Made by a program: the position numbers and the translations under genes. The notes under the pieces are model-generated. The model was not told where the DNA came from. It did not search any database and saw only the letters and a program-made list of their open reading frames with translations. A stretch of DNA of 64,000 nt from CAYFZR01 sp046760505 [NCBI: Candidatus Hydrothermarchaeota archaeon]. Lineage in GTDB: Archaea; CAYFZR01. The stretch covers positions 21,868 to 85,867 of the forward strand of contig JBHIEG010000005.1 of assembly GCA_046760505.1 (NCBI GenBank), written 5' to 3'. Positions 28,126 through 37,934 of the stretch are shown here, in pieces (the first letter of the stretch is position 1; every line of letters starts with the position of its first letter).

Positions 28126-28174
28126 AATATAAAACATGATTTAACATAACGATTTTGACTTAAAATTGTGGAGG
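28126..28174 (+). promoter_or_regulatory. psmA promoter and ribosome site
   Basis: In the 127-base gap before psmA, AATATAAAA (28126-28134) is a good TATA box giving a start near 28155. GGAGG at 28170-28174 is eight bases before ATG 28182. This internal promoter would let the proteasome-SBDS-exosome part be expressed apart from the upstream genes. Confidence 0.55.
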
Positions 28175-28181
28175 ATAAACA

Positions 28182-28919
28182 ATGCAACCTATGACAATGG
28201 GTTATGACAGGGCTATTACTGTTTTTAGTCCTGATGGAAGATTGTTTCAAGTAGAATATGCAAGAGAGGCTGTAAAAAGGGGTACCACATCTATAGGAAT
28301 AAAATGTAAGGATGGAGTTGCACTTCTCGTGGGTAAGAGACTTACCAGCAGACTAATCGAACCAAAATCCATCGAAAAAATATTTCAAATAGACGAGCAC
28401 ATTGGTGCCTCTACATCAGGTCTCGTGGCTGACGCCAGGATTTTGATAGACAGAGCAAGAGTAGAGGCCCAAATAAATCGAATAACCTACAACGAACCTA
28501 TCAGTGTTGAGACGTTAACCAAAAAAATATGTGACCTCAAGCAACTGTACACCCAGCACGGCGGTGTTAGACCCTTTGGCACTGCATTACTAGTAGCAGG
28601 TACAGATGGAGATGGTGCCAGATTATTTGAAACAGATCCGAGTGGCGCTTTAATTGAGTACATGGCAACCGCTATAGGAGCAGGACGGCCTACCGTGCTA
28701 GAAACTTTCGAGGAAAAGTATACCCCTGATATCGACGTCAATAAGGGCATTGATCTAGCCCTGGAAGCACTTTACCATGTGACCGAGGGAAAATTGAATC
28801 AAAACAATTTAGAGATAGCCGTAATTTATGTGGATGAGAGAAAATTCACAAAATTCACACCAGAAGAAGTCTCAAAATATGTGGACACGGTTCTCAAGCG
28901 ATTACGAAAGGAAGAGTGA
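28182..28919 (+). CDS. psmA: Proteasome subunit alpha
   Basis: The 245-residue protein has the alpha-subunit N-terminal signature [27 protein letters not shown] pattern (split here as [12 protein letters not shown] and RLFQVEYA), which closes the gate of the 20S core, then [21 protein letters not shown]. No catalytic threonine is expected in alpha. It overlaps the SBDS start by four bases. Confidence 0.97.
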   Translation: MQPMTMGYDRAITVFSPDGRLFQVEYAREAVKRGTTSIGIKCKDGVALLVGKRLTSRLIEPKSIEKIFQIDEHIGASTSGLVADARILIDRARVEAQINRITYNEPISVETLTKKICDLKQLYTQHGGVRPFGTALLVAGTDGDGARLFETDPSGALIEYMATAIGAGRPTVLETFEEKYTPDIDVNKGIDLALEALYHVTEGKLNQNNLEIAVIYVDERKFTKFTPEEVSKYVDTVLKRLRKEE

Positions 28920-29632
28920 AAGTATTGGTTACCATAGACGAAGCAGTCATCGCTCGTCTTGAGACTCACGGGGAGAAATTTGAAGTTCTCGTAGACCCAG
29001 ATAAAGCGGCTGAGATTAAAAAAGGAAAGAAATACGAGCCTAACGAATTTTTAGCCGTGGAAACTATATTTAAAGATGCTAAAAAAGGTGATAAAGCATC
29101 TGAAGAGAAAATGAAACTTTTGTTCGGGACAACTGATCCCATAGCCATAGCAGAGATAATAATAAAGAAGGGAGAGATTCAGCTTACAACTGAGCAAAGG
29201 AGAAGGATTCAGGCAGAGAAAAGACAAAAGATAGTGTCAATAATTGCAAGAAATGCTATAAATCCTCAAACAAATACGCCACATCCACCAAAAAGGATTG
29301 AAAAGGCTTTAGAAGAAGCCAAGGTACACATAGATCCCTTTAAAGATGCGGAGGAACAAATACCTGCAATCTTGAAGGCATTGAGACCAATAATCCCATT
29401 GAGGTTCGAAGAGAGGACTGTTGCGGTAAAGATACCCTCTAAATACACCGGCTCAGCCTATGGAGTCGTCAAGGAATTCGGTAAGATCACCAAAGAAGAA
29501 TGGCTGAATGACGGCTCGTGGGTTTTTTTGATCAAAATACCAGCTGGCATTCAGGATGAATTCTATTCTAAATTAAATAAATTAACCAAGGGAGAAGCAC
29601 AAACAAAAATAATCGAGAAGGGATCAAAATGA
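28916..29632 (+). CDS. sbds: SBDS ribosome maturation protein
   Basis: The 238-residue protein starts with GTG 28916 (GTGA overlap with psmA). It has the three SBDS domains: FYSH domain with [21 protein letters not shown], central helical bundle with [27 protein letters not shown] split motif, and a ferredoxin-like C-terminus with [17 protein letters not shown] helps release aIF6 from new 50S subunits and clusters with the exosome. Confidence 0.96.
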   Translation: MKVLVTIDEAVIARLETHGEKFEVLVDPDKAAEIKKGKKYEPNEFLAVETIFKDAKKGDKASEEKMKLLFGTTDPIAIAEIIIKKGEIQLTTEQRRRIQAEKRQKIVSIIARNAINPQTNTPHPPKRIEKALEEAKVHIDPFKDAEEQIPAILKALRPIIPLRFEERTVAVKIPSKYTGSAYGVVKEFGKITKEEWLNDGSWVFLIKIPAGIQDEFYSKLNKLTKGEAQTKIIEKGSK

Positions 29633-30330
29633 AAAAAACTTCACATCCAAGAAAAATTGTGGTTCCTGGAGATATCTTGGCGGAAAAATGGAAAAATCCT
29701 CCAATTTATGGCACGTATCTAGATGGCGATAAACTCTGTTCATCCGTGGTTGGCGTGGTAGAAGTAAAAAACGACAGGGTAAAGATAATTCCTCTACAGG
29801 GAAAATATATCCCAAGAGAAGGAGACAAGGTTATCGGCAAGATAATTGAAGTCCGTTTCTCAAATTGGCTTGTAGACGTAAATGCAGTCTATCCCGTAAC
29901 CATGCACGTGGCCGACGTTGTTTCTGGTAAGATAGATGTTCAAAACACAGATATTAGGAAGATCTATGATGTAGGAGATGTTGTTTATGGTGTGATAAGC
30001 AGGATAGATGAGCTAAGGAGAGTATCGATGTCTTGCAAGGGTAAGGGACTCGGCAAGATAAGAGGGGGAAGATTGCTGACCCTTACATACGCAAAGGTTC
30101 CTCGATTAATAGGAAGAGGCGGATCAATGATAAATCTGATTAGGGAAAAAATGAACCTGAGGTACATTATAGGACAGAATGGGATAATTTGGGTTGATGG
30201 ACCAGATAGAGACATCGAGTTAATGGCAAACATGATTAATATGATAGAGAAGGAATCGCATACCACTGGTCTTACAGACAGGGTCAGAGCGATGTTAGAG
30301 GAAAGCATGGAGAGTGATTCAAATGGATAA
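29629..30330 (+). CDS. rrp4: Exosome complex RNA-binding protein Rrp4
   Basis: The 233-residue protein has an N-terminal domain ([11 protein letters not shown]), an S1 domain (about 65-140, [22 protein letters not shown]) and a KH domain with the GxxG loop [12 protein letters not shown] (about 160-215). It forms the RNA-entry cap of the archaeal exosome. It overlaps SBDS by four bases and rrp41 by eight. Confidence 0.96.
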   Translation: MKKTSHPRKIVVPGDILAEKWKNPPIYGTYLDGDKLCSSVVGVVEVKNDRVKIIPLQGKYIPREGDKVIGKIIEVRFSNWLVDVNAVYPVTMHVADVVSGKIDVQNTDIRKIYDVGDVVYGVISRIDELRRVSMSCKGKGLGKIRGGRLLTLTYAKVPRLIGRGGSMINLIREKMNLRYIIGQNGIIWVDGPDRDIELMANMINMIEKESHTTGLTDRVRAMLEESMESDSNG

Positions 30331-31057
30331 ACCCGAATATTTAGTGAAGGACGGCATAAGATTAGATGGCAGGAGATTGGATGAACTGAGACCGCTCAGC
30401 ATAGAGGCAGGCATCTTAAAAAGAGCGGATGGATCCGCTTACGTTACATTAGGGAACAACAAGATAATTGCAGCCGTCTATGGTCCGAGGGAGGTCCATC
30501 CCAGACATCTCCAAAAGTTGGACACTGCGATAGTAAGGTGTAGGTACAACATGGCTCCATTTTCCGTAAGGGAAAGAAAAAGACCGGGTCCGGATAGAAG
30601 GTCTGTTGAGATATCAAAGGTTATCAGAGAAGCGCTGGAGCCAGCGTTATTCGTTGAAGATTTTCCCAGGACTAGCATAGATATATTTATTGAAGTACTA
30701 GAATCCGACGCCGGTACAAGATGTATGGGTATTACCGCTGCTTCCGTAGCCCTGGCCGATGCAGGAGTACCTATGAAAGACCTTGTATCCGGTGTTTCTG
30801 TTGGCAAGATAGACGGAAACATCGCCTTGGATCTGAACGGAATAGAGGATAACTACGGAGAAGCAGATATGCCGGTCGCAATAATGTCCAAAAAGGAGGA
30901 AATAACGCTTCTCCAGATGGATGGTCATCTAACAGAAGAAGAATTTAAAGAAGGTCTAAAAAAGGCAATAAGCGTATGTAAAGAAATTTATAAAGAGCAA
31001 AGAAACGCATTGAAGAGAAAATATGCGCCTAGGGTAGGAGGAAATAAAAATGACTGA
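30323..31057 (+). CDS. rrp41: Exosome complex exonuclease Rrp41
   Basis: The ATG at 30323 lies nine bases after GGAGAG, so it is preferred to the in-frame GTG 30314. The 244-residue RNase PH protein contains [23 protein letters not shown], the phosphate-binding arginine region [16 protein letters not shown] and the catalytic [14 protein letters not shown]. It is the active subunit of the hexameric ring, degrading RNA 3' to 5' phosphorolytically. Confidence 0.97.
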   Translation: MDKPEYLVKDGIRLDGRRLDELRPLSIEAGILKRADGSAYVTLGNNKIIAAVYGPREVHPRHLQKLDTAIVRCRYNMAPFSVRERKRPGPDRRSVEISKVIREALEPALFVEDFPRTSIDIFIEVLESDAGTRCMGITAASVALADAGVPMKDLVSGVSVGKIDGNIALDLNGIEDNYGEADMPVAIMSKKEEITLLQMDGHLTEEEFKEGLKKAISVCKEIYKEQRNALKRKYAPRVGGNKND

Positions 31058-31850
31058 AGTGGTGGCTGAGATAAAAAAAGATTACATACACAACCTTGTT
31101 AAAAACAATAAAAGGATTGATGGACGACATTTTGAAGAATATAGAGAAATAAGCATAGAAACAGGAATCATCTCCCATGCAAATGGTTCTGCCCTTGTAA
31201 AAATAGGGAATACTCAGGTGATAGTGGGAATTAAGGCAGAAATTGGGGAACCCTTTTCAGACACCCCAGACAAGGGAGTACTTACAACAAATGTAGAGCT
31301 GGTTCCTCTAGCGAGCCCAACATTTGAGCCCGGCCCCCCAGATGAAAATTCAATTGAAATAGCAAGAGTTGTGGATAGAGGAATTCGAGAAGGTAAAATG
31401 ATAGATCTAGATAACCTCTGCATCATCGAAGGAAAAAAGGTGTGGGTGATATTTATAGATGTTCACGTCCTAGATCATGACGGAAATTTAATAGATGCTT
31501 CTGCACTAGGGGCTGTTGCTGCCTTATTAAACTCGAAAATTCCTAAGGTTGAGGTTGTTAACGACGAGGTTATAATAAACGAAAAGGAACTTATACCCTT
31601 GCCTATAAATTCCGTGCCGGTTTACTGTACCATGGGGAAGATCGACGACAAGCTTATAGTAGATCCCGTGCTTGATGAGGAGATGGTCATGTCAGGTAGA
31701 TTGACCTTTGTTTTGCTAGAGGATAACACAATATGCGCCATGCAAAAAGGAGAAAATGAAACATTTAAATTGGAAGAGGTATTCTCAGCACTGGAAAAAG
31801 CAAAGAAAAACGCATCCAAGATCAGATCAATGCTGAGGGGGGTAATATGA
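31050..31850 (+). CDS. rrp42: Exosome complex component Rrp42
   Basis: The 266-residue RNase PH fold protein has [39 protein letters not shown] split motif and [17 protein letters not shown]. It is the non-catalytic partner of Rrp41, needed for RNA binding. Overlaps on both sides (eight and four bases) show strict translational coupling in the superoperon. Confidence 0.97.
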   Translation: MTEVVAEIKKDYIHNLVKNNKRIDGRHFEEYREISIETGIISHANGSALVKIGNTQVIVGIKAEIGEPFSDTPDKGVLTTNVELVPLASPTFEPGPPDENSIEIARVVDRGIREGKMIDLDNLCIIEGKKVWVIFIDVHVLDHDGNLIDASALGAVAALLNSKIPKVEVVNDEVIINEKELIPLPINSVPVYCTMGKIDDKLIVDPVLDEEMVMSGRLTFVLLEDNTICAMQKGENETFKLEEVFSALEKAKKNASKIRSMLRGVI

Positions 31851-32107
31851 CAAAGAAAGTGGGACCAACAGGACGTTTTGGGCCAAGATACGGTAGGAGA
31901 CTCAGAAAACTGGTGGCAGATATTGAAAGAAAGTCTAAGGTCAAGCATAAATGTGTAAAATGCGGAGAAACTGTGTTAAAGCGAACAGGGACTGGTATAT
32001 GGAAATGTAAAAAATGTGGAAGCGTAATGGCTGGGGGCGCATACACCCCAACTACGCCTGGAGGAGATGAGGTAGAGAGGGTAATCAAACGTATGGAAGG
32101 AGAGTAA
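31847..32107 (+). CDS. rpl37ae: 50S ribosomal protein L37Ae (eL43)
   Basis: The 86-residue basic protein has a treble-clef zinc finger CVKCG...CKKCG (about residues 37-58) and the N-terminal GPTGRFGPRYGRRLRK of the family, plus AGGAYTPTTPGG near the end. ATG overlaps the rrp42 stop (ATGA). Confidence 0.97.
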   Translation: MTKKVGPTGRFGPRYGRRLRKLVADIERKSKVKHKCVKCGETVLKRTGTGIWKCKKCGSVMAGGAYTPTTPGGDEVERVIKRMEGE

Positions 32108-32108
32108 G

Positions 32109-32258
32109 ATGTATAAATGTGCGAATCCAGATTGCAACAGGGAAATATTGGATATTGAAGAAAAAACTGGACTTATTGGAGTAAGATGCCCATACTGCGG
32201 CCACAGAATTATATTCAAAAAGAGGGCCCCCTTTAGAAAAAAGATTAGGGCAAGATAA
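32109..32258 (+). CDS. rpoP: DNA-directed RNA polymerase subunit P (Rpb12-like), 49 aa
   Basis: This short gene lies between rpl37ae and the Brix gene. It starts ATG 32109 one base after the L37Ae stop and ends TAA 32256-32258, which overlaps the next ATG. Four cysteines form a zinc ribbon: MYKCANPDC and RCPYCGHRIIF, and the tail is basic (KKRAPFRKKIRAR). Length and motifs match archaeal RpoP. Confidence 0.95.
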   Translation: MYKCANPDCNREILDIEEKTGLIGVRCPYCGHRIIFKKRAPFRKKIRAR

Positions 32259-32731
32259 TGCTGATAACGAGTTCTCTTAATCCAAGCAGGAAGACGCGCC
32301 TTCTGTGCAGAGATCTCGAAAGAGCTATATGGAACGCCACTTACTTGCCGAGAGGAAAATTAAAACTTGAAGATATATTTCTGGAAGGAAAAAAACGCAA
32401 AAAAAAAGTAATATGCTTCATCAAGGAATTTGGAAAGAGACCGGGAGTTTTAGAGTTTACCGATACCGAAGGAAACATCATCTTAAAAATAAGGATCAGG
32501 GACATTTTATTCCAAAAGGATATTAGGAAGAAACCCAGTAGGATGATTCACCACATAAAGGTCTTGGATGCCTCCAAGAATGGTAGTAACAAAAAATTGG
32601 TAGAAAAACTTTCATCTGTCTTTGGTAAAGAGGGTGAACTGAAACTCTTGGTCGATCGGGAGAAGATGGGTTTCGTTTACAAAGGAAAAGAAATTGGTCC
32701 AAGATTATATATTCATTCGGTGGATATATGA
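32258..32731 (+). CDS. Brix-domain ribosome biogenesis protein (Imp4-like)
   Basis: The 157-residue protein starts LITSSLNPSRKTRLLCRDLE, the characteristic Brix/sigma70-like opening, and has YLPRGKLKLEDI and GPRLYIHSVDI near the end. Archaeal Brix proteins relate to eukaryotic Imp4/Rpf1 in rRNA processing. Location between rpoP and pcc1 is conserved. Confidence 0.88.
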   Translation: MLITSSLNPSRKTRLLCRDLERAIWNATYLPRGKLKLEDIFLEGKKRKKKVICFIKEFGKRPGVLEFTDTEGNIILKIRIRDILFQKDIRKKPSRMIHHIKVLDASKNGSNKKLVEKLSSVFGKEGELKLLVDREKMGFVYKGKEIGPRLYIHSVDI

Positions 32732-33117
32732 GGAATGAAGTTGTCATCGAAATTCCATGCAATGAGCATATGTACGGTATCCTCAAAGAATCGTTAATTA
32801 GAGAGGTTGATCTTTCAAGAAAAAGACAAGAGGTAGATATAAATTATTGTGATGGATTACTAATAATAAATATAAGAACTCGAGATCTCCCTTCGTTAAG
32901 GGCAGGAGTAAACACTTATTTAAGGTTGGTGTTATTAATCCAACAGATTGCGAGGTGGTTAAATGAGTGCCGAGATTCCGCAGCATATAAGACATCAGAT
33001 AGCCCAACTTCAGCAGATGCAACAGCAAGCACAAGCAATAGTCAATCAAAGATATCAGATAGAACTACAACTAAAGGAAACAGAAAAAGCACTGGAAGAA
33101 CTCAACAAAAGTTCTGA
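32728..33117 (+). CDS. Pcc1-like protein (second copy) with long out-of-frame overlap into prefoldin gene
   Basis: Residues 1-75 form a Pcc1-like unit: IEIPCNEHMYGILKESLIREVD, LLIINIRTRDLPSLRAGVNTYLRLV. This is the usual pcc1 slot before prefoldin beta. The frame then lacks a stop and runs 155 bases into the prefoldin gene, so residues after about 78 (SAAYKTSDSPTS onward) are an out-of-frame reading of prefoldin. Some archaea use a Pcc1 paralogue as the Gon7-like partner in KEOPS. Which of the two copies is the true Pcc1 is unclear. Confidence 0.75.
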   Translation: MRNEVVIEIPCNEHMYGILKESLIREVDLSRKRQEVDINYCDGLLIINIRTRDLPSLRAGVNTYLRLVLLIQQIARWLNECRDSAAYKTSDSPTSADATASTSNSQSKISDRTTTKGNRKSTGRTQQKF

Positions 33118-33328
33118 AGGAGCAACAGTTTATAAGGCGGTTGGCAGTATACTGATAAAATCTGAGAAAAATCTCCTTGAAGAGGAGTTGAATGAGAGGA
33201 AAGAGACCCTCGAACTCAAAGTTCAAACCCTTAAAAGACAAGAAGAAAGATTACAAACGAAGATACAGGAAAGACAGCAAAAACTTCAACAAGAACTTCA
33301 AGGATCTTCATTAGGAATGGCGGGATGA
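32963..33328 (+). CDS. pfdB: Prefoldin subunit beta
   Basis: The 121-residue protein has two long coiled-coil arms (about 5-50 and 75-115) flanking the beta hairpin GATVYKAVGSILIKSEKNLL, typical of prefoldin beta. The hexameric prefoldin hands unfolded proteins to the thermosome. ATG 32963 follows GAGGTGG. It overlaps the DHH start by four bases. Confidence 0.95.
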   Translation: MSAEIPQHIRHQIAQLQQMQQQAQAIVNQRYQIELQLKETEKALEELNKSSEGATVYKAVGSILIKSEKNLLEEELNERKETLELKVQTLKRQEERLQTKIQERQQKLQQELQGSSLGMAG

Positions 33329-34311
33329 AGGAATTAATAGAATACTTCGAAAAGAACAGAAATAAAAAATTTTTAATCCTTTCACACCATAATTCGGATG
33401 CAGATGCCATAAGTAGTAGCATCTGCTTGAGAGACATAATAAAAAAGAAGTATCCTGATTTTAACTGTTCAATAGGCGTGGCAAAGAGCGCAAACAAATT
33501 CGTTAGGGAACTTTTCGATGTGGATATAATTAGTAATCCAGATTTAGAAGAATACGACGAGATAATTGTTGTTGATACGGGAAGTATGGATCAACTTAGC
33601 CCTTTGAAGCCAGATAACTTCGTTTTGATTGATCATCATGTGGTACATCCTGATATGGTAAAGAAAAGTAAGATCCATCTCGTCGATCCAAATGCATCAT
33701 CTACAGCAGAGATCATATATGAACTATCCAAGGAGATGAACGTTTTCGACGAAAACATCTTAAAAAATATCGTAATCGGAATAATGGCGGATACTGGCCA
33801 TTTACGCTTTTCAACTCCAAGAACTCTTAAAAACTTGGCAGAGATCTTGGAAAAGACTAACTGCGAAATTGAAGATTACTTCAGGATTATGGATGGAAAA
33901 TTAGATGTCTCACAAAGGATAGCTCATATAAAGGCATCTAAGAGGGCAAAGATAACCAGAAATAACGATATCCTGATCGCAACTTCTTTCGTTAGTGCCT
34001 TCGAGTCTTCTGCCGCGAGAGCTCTTTTATCTCTAGGTGCAGACATAGCCTTCGTAGCCTCTAAAAAAGAGGACGAGATAAGAGTCAGTGGCAGGACTAC
34101 AGGTGAGATGATAAAGAGAGGAGTAAATCTTGCGGAGATTATGAAGGAAATAGGAGACTTAATAGAAGGAAGTGGTGGAGGGCACCCTGGCGCTGCGGGA
34201 GCAAACGGAGTTAAGGGAGAGATTGAAGGAATCTTGGATGCGTGCGTAAATCTAACTCTAAAACAGCTGGACCCAAAATCTATTGCTTCTGATAAAGTTC
34301 CTTCCTCCTAG
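33325..34311 (+). CDS. DHH/DHHA1 phosphoesterase (NrnA-like)
   Basis: The 328-residue protein has DHH motifs LILSHHNSDADAISSS, VDTGS, LIDHHVVHP and the DHHA1 end GSGGGHPGAAGANG. It is the shorter class related to oligoribonuclease/pAp phosphatase NrnA, distinct from the two RecJ/GAN-like proteins at 13561 and 56315. As last gene of the exosome superoperon it may finish degradation of short RNAs. Its 3' end overlaps the convergent UPF0282 gene by 32 bases. Confidence 0.88.
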   Translation: MKELIEYFEKNRNKKFLILSHHNSDADAISSSICLRDIIKKKYPDFNCSIGVAKSANKFVRELFDVDIISNPDLEEYDEIIVVDTGSMDQLSPLKPDNFVLIDHHVVHPDMVKKSKIHLVDPNASSTAEIIYELSKEMNVFDENILKNIVIGIMADTGHLRFSTPRTLKNLAEILEKTNCEIEDYFRIMDGKLDVSQRIAHIKASKRAKITRNNDILIATSFVSAFESSAARALLSLGADIAFVASKKEDEIRVSGRTTGEMIKRGVNLAEIMKEIGDLIEGSGGGHPGAAGANGVKGEIEGILDACVNLTLKQLDPKSIASDKVPSS

Positions 34312-35140
34312 CCTCTAGTAGATCATTTTCCTGACCCAAGAATTCTGCTGCCGTTAAAATCCTTACATCTTGATCTTCCGCTGCCTCAAATACATTTTCT
34401 ATCCTTTTTTTCCATTCCAGATCTCTGAGGAAGTGATGATCAACTACGAAATCTTTTACGATGGTTTCGTTGATTATTTTTGTCATATTCTCAACTGATT
34501 TTTCCAGACTGAGTTTTGAGTAGCGGAAACCTAGCATATAAGTCATTGGTCCGTCTAGGAAAATTGTTCGGGGATTTTCTTGAATTATGAAGTTAGTTTG
34601 CTCATCAATGCTAGGACCTTCTACATCCGATGTAAAGAGAAAGCGATCTTCACCCTCTACTATTGACACCTCTGTTACATACCCCAACTTGCTGCTGGTC
34701 CCATGAAATACGGGAGCTGAGAATCTAATCTGAGTATCCCCAAACGTAAATTCTCTACCATCTGAATACTCTAAAGTTTTAGGCAAGCCCTCTATTTGAT
34801 CCAAAAAATATTTTGCCCTTTTTTTCTGGCTATAGTTTATATTCTGAGTAGGATGCTTGATGAGGGCGATCTTGTCGCGGTAAATCTCGGGTTCATTTGG
34901 ATCGTGGTGGTCATAGTGATAATGGGTTACCGCGAGAACATCTGACATCTCAGCGTATTTCTTAATTTCACTCCAGTGGGTGTTCATTCTTTCTATCTCT
35001 ATTGGATGGGGGGATAATCCGTATCTGGTCGGTGCCAATGAAACTCCTGGATCTAAAAGTATCTTAACATCTTCTGTCTCTACATAAGTGGCCATGCTTC
35101 TAGTTCCTAGGGAATCGAATGCAATTGGCAATATTTTCAT
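34280..35140 (-). CDS. UPF0282 metallo-beta-lactamase fold protein
   Basis: The 286-residue protein shows MBL metal ligands in THYHYDHHDP, a HGTSSKLGY segment, FTSDVEGP and a late DHHFLRD. The opening FDSLGTRSMATYVET and DPGVSLAPTRYGL are specific to archaeal UPF0282. The substrate is unknown. It is seven bases downstream of the DRG gene, so the two are cotranscribed. Confidence 0.88.
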   Translation of the reverse strand: MKILPIAFDSLGTRSMATYVETEDVKILLDPGVSLAPTRYGLSPHPIEIERMNTHWSEIKKYAEMSDVLAVTHYHYDHHDPNEPEIYRDKIALIKHPTQNINYSQKKRAKYFLDQIEGLPKTLEYSDGREFTFGDTQIRFSAPVFHGTSSKLGYVTEVSIVEGEDRFLFTSDVEGPSIDEQTNFIIQENPRTIFLDGPMTYMLGFRYSKLSLEKSVENMTKIINETIVKDFVVDHHFLRDLEWKKRIENVFEAAEDQDVRILTAAEFLGQENDLLEARRKELYQKQ

Positions 35141-35146
35141 TTTTTA

Positions 35147-36238
35147 TCACCTCTTCAATCTAATGCTAACCACATCATTATCATGCAGAATATAATCCAA
35201 TCCTACTCTTTGCCCATCAAACTTTCCTGAGCCCCAGATCTGGGCGTACGAAAATCTTCTGACAAAGTCTCTGTGTAATTTTTCACAAACATCTCTAACT
35301 GTGGAACCCTCTTTCAATATCATGGGCTCTTCATAATCGACCTCTCCTCTTTGAGGTTTAAGGTAAACTCTTATAAATTTCAATTTTCTGTATATTTCAT
35401 CTACCAATATATCTACGTTCGTTCCATTAAGAGCAGAGATCGGTATGACCTCAGAATTAAACTCCGAGGAGATTTTCTCGACCTCTTCTTCATCCAGCAG
35501 ATCAATCTTATTCAGAGCCAGAATGCATGGAATGTAAACCCTGTTTCCCATAAGCGCGTCAATGAATCTATCTAAGGTTATGTCTTCTCTTATGGTGATC
35601 TCAGCATTGTGAATGCCGTACTCCCTCAATACTGCGAGAATAGTATTTTCTTCCAGTTCCTTAATTTTTCTTGAAAAATTTAATTTAATGCCGCCTTGTC
35701 CAAGTTTTTTTATCTTTACCTTAGGTGGTTCTTCGTTAATCCTAACACCAGTTTCATACAATTCTTTTTTTATGTTTTCAAACTGCTTTTTATCAAATGG
35801 ATCCAACATTATAAGTATTAGATCTGCATTCCTTATAACAGATATTACTTCTTTTCCCTTCCCTTTACCCTTAGAGGCCCCCTCTATGAGACCTGGAACA
35901 TCGAAAATCTGGATCATTGCGCCCTTATATTCTAGCATTCCGGGTATAACGTCCATCGTTGTGAATGCATAAGAATCAACCCTTGAATTTGCCTGAGTAA
36001 TCCTGTTCAGTAGGGTGGATTTTCCCACGGATGGATAGCCTACCAAGACAACGGTAGCGTCGCCGCTTTTCTTCACAGCAAACTTTTTTCCCTTTCTCTT
36101 TGATGACTTTTTTATCCTTTCTTCCTTTAATTTCGCGAGTTTTGCCTTTAATTTACCGACGTGGTGCTGAGTGGCTTTGTTATACGGTGTATTTTTGATT
36201 TCTTCCTCTATCTGTCTGATTTTCTCATCTACATCCAT
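35147..36238 (-). CDS. drg: DRG-family GTPase (Obg/DRG) with TGS domain
   Basis: The 363-residue protein has an N-terminal helical region (IRQIEEEIKNTPYNKAT), G1 GYPSVGKST, the SYAFTTMDVIPG switch, G3 DVPGLIEGASKGKG, G4 NKIDLLDEE and a C-terminal TGS domain (about 290-363). DRG proteins associate with translating ribosomes. The ATG is preceded by a gap with divergent promoters. Confidence 0.95.
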   Translation of the reverse strand: MDVDEKIRQIEEEIKNTPYNKATQHHVGKLKAKLAKLKEERIKKSSKRKGKKFAVKKSGDATVVLVGYPSVGKSTLLNRITQANSRVDSYAFTTMDVIPGMLEYKGAMIQIFDVPGLIEGASKGKGKGKEVISVIRNADLILIMLDPFDKKQFENIKKELYETGVRINEEPPKVKIKKLGQGGIKLNFSRKIKELEENTILAVLREYGIHNAEITIREDITLDRFIDALMGNRVYIPCILALNKIDLLDEEEVEKISSEFNSEVIPISALNGTNVDILVDEIYRKLKFIRVYLKPQRGEVDYEEPMILKEGSTVRDVCEKLHRDFVRRFSYAQIWGSGKFDGQRVGLDYILHDNDVVSIRLKR

Positions 36239-36326
36239 AAGAAGAACACCGTTGATTTAGCCTCATCTTCATTGATTTATTAAAATGGGATAAACTTTAA
36301 ATGTTATCTTGCTCATCTCTCTGGTA

Positions 36327-36686
36327 ATGGTGTGGGGCGAATATATCCTTTGGTTATATGAGGTAATCACCAGGTATGAAGTTTTGATTCTATTGATCGT
36401 TTTCATCCTATTAATCTTTGTTCTAAGGAGTACAATTAGGCAGAGAAGGTCCTTGAGAGAACTCGATGCAAACATCGAAAAAACGAATAAAAACATTGAA
36501 GACCTCAAATCACAACTAAAAGAAATTGCAGAATTGCAAAACAAGAACATAGAAATGTTACATGGTAAAATAGCAGCAATAAAATGTGTTTTAGATGAAA
36601 TGAAGGAAAAAAAGGAAGAACTAGAATTGGAAGCCTTAATAAACGATGCTATAGCCTTCAGAAATAGATTGTTCAATAGAAAATGA
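36327..36686 (+). CDS. Membrane-anchored coiled-coil protein
   Basis: About 119 residues: an N-terminal membrane segment (VLILLIVFILLIFVLRS), then a long coiled coil (LRELDANIEKTNKNIEDLKSQLKEI and on). I choose ATG 36327, since ATAAACTTTAAA near 36290 would start transcription near 36320; a TTG at 36309 is an alternative. Function is unknown. Convergent with the reductase gene, ending one base from it. Confidence 0.65.
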   Translation: MVWGEYILWLYEVITRYEVLILLIVFILLIFVLRSTIRQRRSLRELDANIEKTNKNIEDLKSQLKEIAELQNKNIEMLHGKIAAIKCVLDEMKEKKEELELEALINDAIAFRNRLFNRK

Positions 36687-37871
36687 CTAATCTGAAAGAA
36701 AAATTTCCAATCCCGCTTTCCCTATAATTTTTATGACTTCAGGAGATCTTAAGAGACAAAAAATCAATTTGCCATGCCTGTCAAAATGAGATTCTTCCTT
36801 GATGATTTTCTGAATCTCATCGGACTCAAGCAATTCCAAAAGAGCATCAATTTTTTCATCATCCAACTTTCTGTACATTTTTCTGAATATTCTTCCCGCC
36901 TTTATTTCCCATCCAATCTCCTTTTCCCATCTTTTCTGGTATCTTTTTAGATTATTTTCTGAGAACTCCTTCATCTCAAATGATTCTTTCACGGTTTCGT
37001 ATGCGCATTCAGCGCACAGCATACCATAGTAAATCCCCCCTCCTGTGGTAGGTTTTACCTGACCTGCAGTATCTCCTACGAGGATAATTCTATCACCGTA
37101 TGTCTTCTTTCTAGGCTCTAGCGGTATCAGACCTGCGTTAACTTCAAAATATGAGGTTTTTATCCTGTTCCTCAATAAATCCGAGTTCAGAAGACTATCA
37201 AGGTATTTTTTTGGCGTTTCTCTGGCACACAGACCGATCCTAGCGATTCCTTCATAACTTGGAATGCACCATGCAAAGAACTCTGGGGCAATTTTTTTCC
37301 CTATATAAACCTCTACATCCTCTATCTCAGATGGGACTTCGTACTGTAAGCCAGAGATATATTCCTTTATCCTTGGAAAACCAAGTCTGTTAGCGAGTTC
37401 CGATCTTGATCCTTCGCATATCATGGCTATCTCAGATTTTATTTCGAATTTTTCATCCATTCTTCTTGCTATTATTTTTACAAAGTCCTTTTCTACCTCA
37501 ACGTTATAGCATCTTGTTTTTAATGATAATTCGCCTCCAGACCTCACATAATCCTTTCCAAGTTCTTTGTCAAAGATTTTTCTGTCAATTACATACGCAT
37601 TTGGTTTTAAATCTGCGTTAAAAGACTTTTTTGAGGGTGAATATACCTTTATTTTATCTATTTTTCGTAAAATGCTCTTTCTACTCAAAGAAAATCTTTC
37701 AAAGACCTCTTCGCCAACCAATCCTGCACACTGAACCGGAATCCCGATCTCCTGATCTTCTTCTAAAATCAATACGTCTAATCCCTCTTTTGAGAGAAGT
37801 TTACCAGCATATAAACCGATTGGTCCAGCGCCGATTATTACAACATCTTTTTCCATGTTAAAATTGCTCAT
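36687..37871 (-). CDS. Geranylgeranyl reductase family FAD-dependent oxidoreductase
   Basis: The 394-residue flavoprotein has the dinucleotide fold VVIIGAGPIGLYAGKLLS, a CAGLVGEEVF segment typical of geranylgeranyl reductases and the second FAD motif RIILVGDTAGQVKPTTGGGI. Such enzymes saturate the isoprenoid chains of archaeal lipids or quinones. The start could also be ATG 37856 (MEKDVV). The gene is head to head with a small membrane protein gene. Confidence 0.87.
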   Translation of the reverse strand: MSNFNMEKDVVIIGAGPIGLYAGKLLSKEGLDVLILEEDQEIGIPVQCAGLVGEEVFERFSLSRKSILRKIDKIKVYSPSKKSFNADLKPNAYVIDRKIFDKELGKDYVRSGGELSLKTRCYNVEVEKDFVKIIARRMDEKFEIKSEIAMICEGSRSELANRLGFPRIKEYISGLQYEVPSEIEDVEVYIGKKIAPEFFAWCIPSYEGIARIGLCARETPKKYLDSLLNSDLLRNRIKTSYFEVNAGLIPLEPRKKTYGDRIILVGDTAGQVKPTTGGGIYYGMLCAECAYETVKESFEMKEFSENNLKRYQKRWEKEIGWEIKAGRIFRKMYRKLDDEKIDALLELLESDEIQKIIKEESHFDRHGKLIFCLLRSPEVIKIIGKAGLEIFLSD

Positions 37872-37934
37872 ATGGGATATTGTATTATCGAAAGCCTTAT
37901 ATCTCCTTCGAAGAAACTCTCTTCTGGTGTTCTC

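Noticed and set aside
32963-33117. Ser/Thr-rich, low-complexity tail of the Pcc1-like frame as a secreted or linker domain
   Set aside because: It is the prefoldin beta gene read out of frame; composition follows from that.
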